Shown here piece after piece: positions 1-5,682 of a stretch of DNA of 15,441 nucleotides. Each line of letters begins with the position of its first letter. Within the stretch, counting starts at the first letter, position 1. The notes under the pieces were generated by a model. It saw only the letters and a list, made by a program, of their open reading frames with translations, did not search any database and was not told where the DNA came from. Position numbers and translations under genes: made by a program. This stretch comes from Bacteroidota bacterium (GTDB lineage Bacteria > Bacteroidota > Bacteroidia > Flavobacteriales > Weeksellaceae): contig JAEZWE010000189.1 of the NCBI GenBank assembly GCA_023420435.1, forward strand, positions 1 to 15,441, written 5' to 3'.

Positions 1-198
1 GAAAAAGTAGAAGAAACACAATGGCACAGTTTAGTGGCCTTTGGAAAAACGGCAGAGTTGATGCAAAAATATGTTGAAAAAGGTAAAGAAATCGCCATTG
101 ATGGAAAAGTAACATACAGAAGTTACGATTTGGAAGATGGCCACAAAAGATACATTACCGAAATTCGGGTGGAAGAATTGTTGTTTTTGAGTAAATAA
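1..198 (+). CDS. ssb: Single-strand DNA-binding protein (3' end, partial)
   Basis: Open from the first base of the window to TAA at 196-198, giving the last 65 residues; the start lies upstream. The visible part has the pattern of the second half of the SSB OB-fold: W-H-x-L-V-A-F-G-K-T-A-E, then Y-V-x-K-G-K-E-I-A-I-D-G-K-V, then a Y/R-rich strand, and finally a T-E-I-R-V-E-E-L strand. In this family the protein coats single-stranded DNA during replication, recombination and repair. The chain stops right after the OB-fold (ending L-F-L-S-K), so it lacks the long acidic-tipped C-terminal tail by which replicative SSBs recruit partners. This may therefore be a secondary SSB paralogue rather than the main replicative one. 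An HRDC-domain gene follows after 12 bp on the same strand, so the two are probably cotranscribed. Confidence 0.85.
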   Translation, partial: EKVEETQWHSLVAFGKTAELMQKYVEKGKEIAIDGKVTYRSYDLEDGHKRYITEIRVEELLFLSK

Positions 199-210
199 AA
201 ATCTAATGCG

Positions 211-657
211 ATGAAAACACAAATTTTTAAAATAAGGATTGATGATCATTTTCTAAAACAGGATCAAAAAGCTTTGGATGATTTTATACAAGAGCATTCA
301 GTTTTGAAATATGAAACGGCTTTTGTTCAGGAAGAGGAAAGTTTTTGGTCGGTCATTTTATTTTTTCAGGACAAAGAAAATATGGTAAAAGAGAAAAAAT
401 CTCCAAAATATGCGGCGGATAATGATGAAATGACCAATGATGAAGCCAAAGTTTTTGAAGTTTTAAAAGAATGGCGTTTTGAAAAGTCGAAAGAAGAAGG
501 TTTGCCTGCTTATTTTATTGCTTCTAACAAAGAACTAATTTCTTTAGCAAAATTTCGACCGATAAAAAAAGAAGAACTCATCGATATAAAAGGCTTCGGA
601 AGGCACAAAATTGAAAATTACGGCGCCGAAATTATCGAAGTTTTGGAAAATGTTTAA
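211..657 (+). CDS. HRDC-domain protein
   Basis: Encodes 148 residues. Residues about 78-146 look like an HRDC domain, the small helical nucleic-acid-binding module found at the C-terminus of RecQ helicases and RNase D. The signature is W-R, then E-E-G-L-P-A-Y-F-I-A-S-N-K-E-L, followed by a helix-hairpin-like I-K-G-F-G-R-H-K-I-E-N-Y-G. The first 75 residues show no helicase or nuclease motif and form a short alpha/beta segment I do not recognise. It is therefore a stand-alone HRDC protein, presumably a DNA-binding accessory factor. It starts 12 bp after the ssb-like gene on the same strand, which supports a shared mRNA and a role in DNA maintenance. An ATG at 209 bases or earlier in this frame is not available, so 211 is the natural start. 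The family assignment is good; the exact role is unknown. Confidence 0.8.
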   Translation: MKTQIFKIRIDDHFLKQDQKALDDFIQEHSVLKYETAFVQEEESFWSVILFFQDKENMVKEKKSPKYAADNDEMTNDEAKVFEVLKEWRFEKSKEEGLPAYFIASNKELISLAKFRPIKKEELIDIKGFGRHKIENYGAEIIEVLENV

Positions 658-674
658 ACACAAATTTTTCATAG

Positions 675-705
675 AAAACTCCAGCAATTTTTTTGCGGGA
701 GTTTT
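675..705. terminator. Hairpin terminator between convergent genes
   Basis: Inverted repeat AAAACTCC (675-682) / GGAGTTTT (698-705). A further GCAA/TTGC pairing lies inside one A-G mismatch, with a T5 loop. The stem closes in four A-T pairs, giving TTTT at the 3' side on both strands. It lies between the HRDC gene (plus) and the VWA gene (minus) and can serve both. The U-tract is short on either strand. Confidence 0.6.
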
Positions 706-732
706 CACTTTACATCAACTTATTACAAAAAT

Positions 733-1938
733 TTAATATTGGTATCCATTTTTAGAAGCTAGATCGTAAATGGAACGCTGTATTGCTTTTCCCAAATCGT
801 CTCCGGAATTTTCACCGCGTTTTTTAATTTCAGCGTCAATATAATCTTGTCTTTTTTTTGCAAGTTCGGTAATTTCTTTTTGGATTTTATTGCGTTCTTC
901 CGATTTTTTAGCGATAATTTTTTCAATTTCAATTTTCGATTTTCCTTTTAATTCGGATGGAAGTTCTTCCTGTTTTACGTTTTTTATGAATTCTTTGTCA
1001 CTTTCGGCTCGATCCACCAAATCCCATGAAGTATTGCTGTAAGCCGATTTTTGAGATTTTGAAACCGTTCTTTCAGCAGCATTGGCAGCCGACATTTTTT
1101 TTGCATTAGCATCCTGCAATGCTTGTGCTTCTTTTTTATGATAACCCTGACTTCCGTAACCAATATAAGTGTCATTTAATTTCACATTGCACTCCGAAAT
1201 TCTAATATCATAAGGCGTTTCAATGAAAATTACTTTTCTGTTAGAATCGATATTGAAATATTTTCCGCCACCCAAAACAGCACCGTCTTGCCAAAAAGTT
1301 CGGATACCTTCTTCGTTATTTCCACAGAAAATAGTATTCACAAAAATATTTTTTTTCTTCGCTCCGTAAATCGCTTCTTTGTAATTAATTCCTTGTTGGT
1401 TGAAAGCTTCATTTCCTGCAATATAAATCAGTTTCATGCTTTTGGAATTGTTGTTCCAATCCAGTTGTGAAGAGGCATTTTGGATTACGGCTCCACAATA
1501 TTCTGTTCCACCATTGGTTTTTAAAGCAAATAATTTTTCAGAAATTAAATCCAAATCTTGGGTTAAAGGCGTTACTTTTCGCACCCAATTTTCATCACTC
1601 AATCCATCATTTCCGTATTCGTACAAAGCGATTTCAATTTTTGGCGATTTTCCTTCGTATTTTAAGGTCGTTAAAGTATTCACGATATTCCAAAGTCGGG
1701 ATTTCGCTTGTTCAATTAAACCATCCATGGAATTGGAAGTGTCTAAAAGTAAAGCCACTTGAATCGTATTTTCTGCTAATTTTTCTGAATTTTCATCAGC
1801 TTTCTTTACTGATTTTAAATTTTGAGAATTTTGTTCAGAAGAAGTTCTGTAATCCAATTTTTTTTCCAGTTCATAATTGTTTAAAGCCCATAAACTTCCT
1901 GAAATTAAAATGGTGGAGATTAAAAATTTTGGTTTCAT
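733..1938 (-). CDS. Exported von Willebrand factor A (VWA) domain protein
   Basis: Encodes 401 residues. An N-terminal hydrophobic segment (about residues 4-19) should act as a signal peptide or membrane anchor; there is no lipobox cysteine. Residues about 58-235 form a VWA domain. The metal-ion-dependent adhesion site (MIDAS) DxSxS is D66-T-S-N-S70, and T145 in N-G-G-T-E-Y fits the MIDAS threonine. The usual third-loop aspartate is Asn in the I-A-G-N-E-A-F segment (N176). The C-terminal part, about residues 265-375, is charged and alanine/lysine-rich, with a likely coiled coil around 332-372. VWA domains mediate metal-dependent protein binding, so this is a plausible periplasmic or surface binding protein with no visible enzyme domain. 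Upstream lies a tandem repeat at 2001-2032, identical in its half-sites to the one between the SIMPL and kinase genes. This suggests control by the nearby LytTR regulator. The partner is unknown. Confidence 0.85.
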   Translation of the reverse strand: MKPKFLISTILISGSLWALNNYELEKKLDYRTSSEQNSQNLKSVKKADENSEKLAENTIQVALLLDTSNSMDGLIEQAKSRLWNIVNTLTTLKYEGKSPKIEIALYEYGNDGLSDENWVRKVTPLTQDLDLISEKLFALKTNGGTEYCGAVIQNASSQLDWNNNSKSMKLIYIAGNEAFNQQGINYKEAIYGAKKKNIFVNTIFCGNNEEGIRTFWQDGAVLGGGKYFNIDSNRKVIFIETPYDIRISECNVKLNDTYIGYGSQGYHKKEAQALQDANAKKMSAANAAERTVSKSQKSAYSNTSWDLVDRAESDKEFIKNVKQEELPSELKGKSKIEIEKIIAKKSEERNKIQKEITELAKKRQDYIDAEIKKRGENSGDDLGKAIQRSIYDLASKNGYQY

Positions 1939-1965
1939 AATAGTATTGTTTTAAATTTTCTAAAG

Positions 1966-1973
1966 TAAAATTA
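1966..1973 (-). promoter_or_regulatory. Candidate -7 promoter element of the VWA gene
   Basis: On the minus strand this reads TAATTTTA, one base from the Bacteroidota -7 consensus TAnnTTTG. It lies 27 bp from the edge of the direct repeat at 2001-2032, the same spacing as at the SIMPL and kinase promoters. It would give a leader of about 20 nt before the ATG at 1938. The element alone is weak; the matching spacing is the main support. Confidence 0.5.
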
Positions 1974-2000
1974 GATGGAAAATCAACTCGTTTTTTCCAA

Positions 2001-2032
2001 ACTTGGTGAATTCTACTTTTCACTTGGTGAAT
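2001..2032. promoter_or_regulatory. Tandem direct repeat, candidate LytTR operator (copy 1)
   Basis: ACTTGGTGAAT occurs at 2001-2011 and again at 2022-2032, a 21-bp period (two helical turns) with a 10-bp spacer. The same pair recurs at 3041-3072, and 7 of the 10 spacer bases match. LytTR-family regulators are known to bind tandem asymmetric repeats with a period of about 21-22 bp placed just upstream of the -35 region, and a LytTR regulator is encoded at 4898-5629. It sits 63 bp upstream of the VWA start codon. The half-site is not a clear match to the AgrA-type consensus, so the argument rests on geometry, recurrence and context. Confidence 0.65.
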
Positions 2033-2043
2033 AGATTTTTTCA

Positions 2044-2982
2044 TTAAATAGAAATTTTTTTCAAGTCGCCTTTCGGTGTAATCAAAATCATTTCTTTCGT
2101 ATCTTTTTCAGGTTTTCGGGTAAGAAGAATATTGATTTCATACAAAACCTGAATGGAAGGTTCCACGATAATCGGATTAATTACGAAATCAAAATTTTTA
2201 TTTTGCATGGGTTGATAATAGATATTTCGATTTTTGTTCATTTCATTTATTCTCGCATAACCGGAACTTTTTGTTCGCAGATTATTGTTATAGGCAACAA
2301 AACTTTGATACATTTCAATAGGATACATGTATGAAAAACCTTCAGAAAGCGATTTGTGTTGATTGTTAAAATCTTCATTTAGAATCGATTGATAATCTGT
2401 TATTTTGCTTTTTATTTGTTCTCTCGCTTTTTTGATTACTGAATTTTTAATTTCTTCTAAATTCTTTGCAAAAACATCAACTCGGATAATGTCATAAATT
2501 TCGTTTTGAGCAAGAATTGACATAAAATCATCCAAATCTCTCGCATTAGAAAACTGAATGTGAATATTTTTCTTAATTTCAAAACCAGCGGGAACTTCGT
2601 TGTATGTACTTTTACTAAACAATTTTTTCTCCTCAACCAATTCGTATTTCGGAACAAAAGAAACCATATCCACAAAAACTTCTTGCACATTTTTTTTCTT
2701 GATTTCTGCGACTGCATTGTTGATTCGAACATCAATTTTTTGTAATGTTTCTTCTTTAGTTTCACTAAATTGGGTCACCCCAAATACAGCAATATAAGAA
2801 TCAGGTTTTAAATTTGCCATGCCTTTTACTGTCACGTTCATTTGATGATGTTGAGGTTGCGCAATGACTGTTCTTGAAGGCATAATTCCAATAGAACTTT
2901 GATAATTAATGTTTCCAGAAATCTGTCCAAAAATTAGATTTTGGAATGCCATTAGAAATAAGATTTTAATTAAATTTTTCAT
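2044..2982 (-). CDS. Secreted SIMPL (DUF541) domain protein
   Basis: Encodes 312 residues. Residues 1-20 are a clear signal peptide (K-N-L-I-K, a hydrophobic core, then F-G-Q). Residues about 48-205 match the SIMPL/DUF541 pattern: M-N-V-T-V-K-G-M-A-N-L-K-P-D near 48-61, a helix rich in E-T-K/E-E-T-L-Q-K-I-D, a F-V-D-M-V-S-F-V-P-K-Y-E strand, and a K-K-A-R-E-Q-I-K-S-K helix. The last 110 residues end in a strand-rich part of unknown kind. SIMPL proteins are periplasmic or outer-membrane-associated and linked in places to envelope stress and signalling, but their molecular role is not well defined. The gene is divergent from the TPR kinase and shares its 129-bp upstream region, including the tandem repeat at 3041-3072. 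The VWA gene follows 105 bp downstream on the same strand, with no hairpin terminator visible between them, so some readthrough is possible. Confidence 0.8.
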   Translation of the reverse strand: MKNLIKILFLMAFQNLIFGQISGNINYQSSIGIMPSRTVIAQPQHHQMNVTVKGMANLKPDSYIAVFGVTQFSETKEETLQKIDVRINNAVAEIKKKNVQEVFVDMVSFVPKYELVEEKKLFSKSTYNEVPAGFEIKKNIHIQFSNARDLDDFMSILAQNEIYDIIRVDVFAKNLEEIKNSVIKKAREQIKSKITDYQSILNEDFNNQHKSLSEGFSYMYPIEMYQSFVAYNNNLRTKSSGYARINEMNKNRNIYYQPMQNKNFDFVINPIIVEPSIQVLYEINILLTRKPEKDTKEMILITPKGDLKKISI

Positions 2983-3005
2983 GTTAAATTATTTATTTGT
3001 TGCCT

Positions 3006-3013
3006 CAAAATTA
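3006..3013 (-). promoter_or_regulatory. -7 promoter element of the SIMPL gene
   Basis: On the minus strand this reads TAATTTTG, a full match to the Bacteroidota -7 consensus TAnnTTTG. Transcription would start about 18-20 nt upstream of the ATG at 2982. The nearest edge of the direct repeat (3041) is exactly 27 bp away. A good -33 TTTG at the usual 19-bp distance is missing, as expected for an activator-dependent promoter. Confidence 0.6.
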
Positions 3014-3040
3014 TCATATGAAAAAACTGAAAAATTCAAA

Positions 3041-3072
3041 ACTTGGTGAATCCCACCTTTCACTTGGTGAAT
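3041..3072. promoter_or_regulatory. Tandem direct repeat, candidate LytTR operator (copy 2)
   Basis: ACTTGGTGAAT at 3041-3051 and 3062-3072, period 21 bp, spacer CCCACCTTTC. It lies in the divergent region between the SIMPL and kinase genes. It is exactly 27 bp from the -7 element on each side (3006-3013 minus, 3100-3107 plus), covering roughly -70 to -40 of both promoters. This is the usual placement for LytTR activators. The kinase-regulator operon would then be autoregulated. Binding itself is an inference. Confidence 0.7.
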
Positions 3073-3099
3073 GATTTTATTTCTAAAACCTCGTATCTT

Positions 3100-3107
3100 T
3101 ATATTTG
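3100..3107 (+). promoter_or_regulatory. -7 promoter element of the kinase-regulator operon
   Basis: TATATTTG, a full match to TAnnTTTG, begins 27 bp after the direct repeat ends. The kinase ATG is at 3112, only four bases after the element, so the predicted transcription start falls at or next to the A of the start codon. The mRNA would be essentially leaderless. Confidence 0.55.
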
Positions 3108-3111
3108 TAGG

Positions 3112-4887
3112 ATGAAAAATTTCAAGATTTTTTTGTTTTCTGTGTTAATGATTTTTGCAGGATTTGCCAATGCACAAACAACGAAGGAGGTTTCCAAAGT
3201 GAAATCTCAAGAATCAAGTTTGCGAAATGCCCTTGATAAAAATGACGAAAACAAAGAAGCGGCAACGTATTTGGAAATTGGAGACCGATATTTTGGTGAA
3301 AATAACTTCTCCAAAAGCGAAGAATATTATCTGAAAGCCAAAAATCTTTATCACAAAATAGGTGATGAAGAAAATATCGCTTCAGCAGCAAGAAAATTGG
3401 CTCAATCTCAGGAAAAACAGAAAAAAACACAAGCTGCCGCAAAAAATTATGAAACCGCTTCTGAAGTTAGCAATTCTGCTTATAATACTCAAATTAATTC
3501 CAATGATGCTTCACGTTTGCGATCTGTTTCTTTGCAAGAAAAGGAAAAAGCGATCCAGAGAAATATTCAGATGAATTCCAGTAAAAAAAAATCGGTAGAA
3601 TTGTCGCAGGATTACGAGAATATGGCGGAAATTAAGGTGCAACAAAACAACATTCCAGAAGCTACAAAAAATCTCAATAACGCTTACGAATTGTCCAAAA
3701 ATAAACAACCGGAAAAAGCATTGGAAATTAACCAAAAAGCAGTCGATTTATTGGTGGAAGAAAAAAAATTCGATAAAGCCATCCAATTGAAAAAGGAGGT
3801 TTTGAAAGAAGATTTTGTGGAACAAAATTCTCAAGAAAAAGTCAACCAAATTCAGAAATTAGCAGATATTTATTTGCAAAATAACGACCGTGAAAAAGCC
3901 ATTCAATTACTGGAAAACTCTTATAGAATTGCGCTTTCCGAAAATCATACTTTGCAAGCGCAACAAAGTTTGATGAAGTTGGATTCACTTTATACACAAC
4001 AAGGAATCAGCGAAAAATCAATCTCTCTTTATAAAGATTTTCTCTCCAAACTTCCCGCAATTATTGAAAACGACAGTACGTTAATCGACGAGAAAATTAT
4101 CAAAGAAACAGAAGTCAGAATTCAGCAATTAGAAAAAGAAAAACAACTTCAAAATCAATTAATTAAAAGGAAAAATTTATTCAATTATTTGTTAATTGGT
4201 GGACTTTTTCTTGCGCTTGGTTTCATTATTTTCGCTTTATTAACGCAGAAAAAATTAAAATCACAAAACAAAAAAATCGCTTTGCAATCGCTTCGTCGTG
4301 AAATGAATCCGCATTTTATTTTTAATAGTTTAAATTCTGTCAATCAATTCATTGCAGAAAATAATGAGTTGGAAGCCAATCAATATTTAACCAAATTTTC
4401 CAAATTAATGCGCGGCGTGATGGAAAACTCCAAAGATGATTTTATTTCTTTGAATGAAGAATTGGATTTGCTGAAAAATTATTTAGCCTTAGAAAAAAGC
4501 CGTTTTCAAGACAAATTTGATTATGAAATTTTGGTTGACGAACATCTTTCGGAACAAACCAAAATTCCGGGAATGCTCATTCAACCTTTTTTAGAAAATG
4601 CGATTTGGCATGGCTTGAGATACAAAGCGGAAAAAGGTTTTCTAAAACTTTCATTCAAAAAACTCAACAAAAATTTGGAAATTAAAATTGAAGACAACGG
4701 AATCGGAATTTCAAAAAGCGAAGCCCAAAAAACTGTCCACCAAAAACAAAGAAACGGTCGCGGAATGAAAAACACGAAAGAAAGAATCCAATTATTGAAC
4801 GATTTATATCAAAAAAATATTCAACTTTTGGTGAAGGAAAAAGATTCGGAAAATGGAGTAGAAGTGGTTCTGAAAATGAACGTTTAA
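3112..4887 (+). CDS. LytS-type sensor histidine kinase with periplasmic TPR domain
   Basis: Encodes 591 residues from the ATG at 3112. Residues 1-22 are a signal peptide ending F-A-N-A-Q. Residues about 45-300 are tetratricopeptide-like helical repeats (for example Y-L-E-I-G-D-R-Y-F, then F-S-K-S-E-E-Y-Y-L-K-A). A coiled coil at about 320-353 leads into one membrane span at 356-377. The cytoplasmic part is a His_kinase (PF06580-type) domain: phospho-accepting H401 in M-N-P-H-F-I-F-N-S-L-N, and an HATPase with N496 in F-L-E-N-A-I-W-H-G, D-N-G-I-G at 528-532 and G-R-G-M-K-N-T at 549-555. All catalytic boxes are intact. The TPR region should face the periplasm as sensor. The frame is open upstream to a TTG at 3043, but that would remove the signal peptide from the N-terminus and run through the operator, so 3112 is chosen. 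The response regulator follows after 10 bp and is almost certainly the cognate partner. Confidence 0.93.
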   Translation: MKNFKIFLFSVLMIFAGFANAQTTKEVSKVKSQESSLRNALDKNDENKEAATYLEIGDRYFGENNFSKSEEYYLKAKNLYHKIGDEENIASAARKLAQSQEKQKKTQAAAKNYETASEVSNSAYNTQINSNDASRLRSVSLQEKEKAIQRNIQMNSSKKKSVELSQDYENMAEIKVQQNNIPEATKNLNNAYELSKNKQPEKALEINQKAVDLLVEEKKFDKAIQLKKEVLKEDFVEQNSQEKVNQIQKLADIYLQNNDREKAIQLLENSYRIALSENHTLQAQQSLMKLDSLYTQQGISEKSISLYKDFLSKLPAIIENDSTLIDEKIIKETEVRIQQLEKEKQLQNQLIKRKNLFNYLLIGGLFLALGFIIFALLTQKKLKSQNKKIALQSLRREMNPHFIFNSLNSVNQFIAENNELEANQYLTKFSKLMRGVMENSKDDFISLNEELDLLKNYLALEKSRFQDKFDYEILVDEHLSEQTKIPGMLIQPFLENAIWHGLRYKAEKGFLKLSFKKLNKNLEIKIEDNGIGISKSEAQKTVHQKQRNGRGMKNTKERIQLLNDLYQKNIQLLVKEKDSENGVEVVLKMNV

Positions 4888-4897
4888 AATAAAAAAA

Positions 4898-5629
4898 ATG
4901 AAAATACGTGCCATCATCGTTGATGACGAGCAAATCGCCCGAAATGTTCTAAGGAATTATTTATCGAAATATTGTCCGCAAGTCGAGATTTTGGACGAAG
5001 CCGAAAACATCAAAGAAGCCGTTCCGAAAATTGAAAAACTTCGTCCCGATTTGGTTTTTTTGGATGTGGAAATGCCTTTTGGAAACGCTTTCGACGTTTT
5101 GGAAGCCACTAAACACATTTCGTACGAAACGATTTTCATCACGGCTTTTTCAGAATATTCTTTAAAAGCCTTGAATTTAAGTGCATCATATTACATTTTA
5201 AAACCGATTGACATTCAGGAATTAATTAATGCAGTGAACAAAGTGGCAGAAACTTTAGAAAAAAAAGAAGAATTTAACCGCAATAAAATTCTGCTGGAAA
5301 ATCTCAATCAAAAACCGGAAAAACAACAAATGATGTTACCAACGGTTCAAGGTTTTGATGTGGTTAAATTAAATCAAATTATTCGATTGCAAGCTGATGG
5401 AAACTTTACACAAATTCATTTAAAAGACGGTTCGAAAAAAATGGTTTGTCGCTTTCTGAAGCATTTCGAGAATATTTTAGATTTTCCTTTTGTGCGCATC
5501 CATCGTTCCCATATTATCAATTTCAATTGCGTAAAATCGTATCATAAAAACGGCGAAGTTGTACTTAATGACGACACTGAGATTGAAGTTTCTGCCAGCT
5601 ACAAAGACGATTTTCTAAAACTTTTCTAA
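4898..5629 (+). CDS. LytTR-family response regulator
   Basis: Encodes 243 residues with the standard two-domain layout. The receiver domain (about 1-118) has the acidic pocket D9-D10, phospho-acceptor D56 in F-L-D-V-E-M-P, T82-A83 and K102 in L-K-P-I-D. After a linker, residues about 142-243 form a LytTR DNA-binding domain with the typical F-V-R-I-H-R-S-H-I-I-N segment and a preceding D-G-N-F-T-Q-I-H strand. Phosphorylation by the kinase encoded 10 bp upstream is expected to drive dimer binding to tandem repeats. The repeats at 2001-2032 and 3041-3072 are the best candidate sites in the window. The ATG at 4898 is in the right place for the first receiver strand (K-I-R-A-I-I-V-D-D). There is no hairpin terminator after the stop. 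The hisS promoter element starts 17 bp downstream, so some readthrough into hisS is possible. Confidence 0.95.
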   Translation: MKIRAIIVDDEQIARNVLRNYLSKYCPQVEILDEAENIKEAVPKIEKLRPDLVFLDVEMPFGNAFDVLEATKHISYETIFITAFSEYSLKALNLSASYYILKPIDIQELINAVNKVAETLEKKEEFNRNKILLENLNQKPEKQQMMLPTVQGFDVVKLNQIIRLQADGNFTQIHLKDGSKKMVCRFLKHFENILDFPFVRIHRSHIINFNCVKSYHKNGEVVLNDDTEIEVSASYKDDFLKLF

Positions 5630-5645
5630 ACCCCTGAAAATTCTG

Positions 5646-5653
5646 TATTTTTG
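5646..5653 (+). promoter_or_regulatory. -7 promoter element of hisS
   Basis: TATTTTTG fits the Bacteroidota consensus TAnnTTTG and lies 29 bp before the hisS ATG at 5683, in the 53-bp gap after the response-regulator gene. It would give a leader of about 24 nt. No clear -33 TTTG is seen; the expected place holds only a T-run. Confidence 0.55.
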
Positions 5654-5682
5654 CAGGAATTTGAACATTTGAATTACAGAAA

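Noticed and set aside
1467..1940. Long open frame of 157 codons on the plus strand opposite the VWA gene
   Set aside because: Its product has no recognisable domain and biased composition, and it lies wholly opposite a well-supported gene; it is a frame shadow. The same holds for 13738-14091 opposite the ATP-grasp gene and 10147-10533 opposite cphA.
3043..3111. In-frame TTG start 23 codons upstream of the kinase ATG
   Set aside because: It would place a non-hydrophobic stretch before a clear signal peptide and would begin inside the direct repeat, upstream of the -7 element; the ATG at 3112 fits much better.
3291..3302. TTTTGGTGAA inside the kinase gene (also CTTTTGGTGAAG at 4825-4836)
   Set aside because: These are single, imperfect matches to the repeat half-site with no second copy 21 bp away, and they lie in coding sequence.
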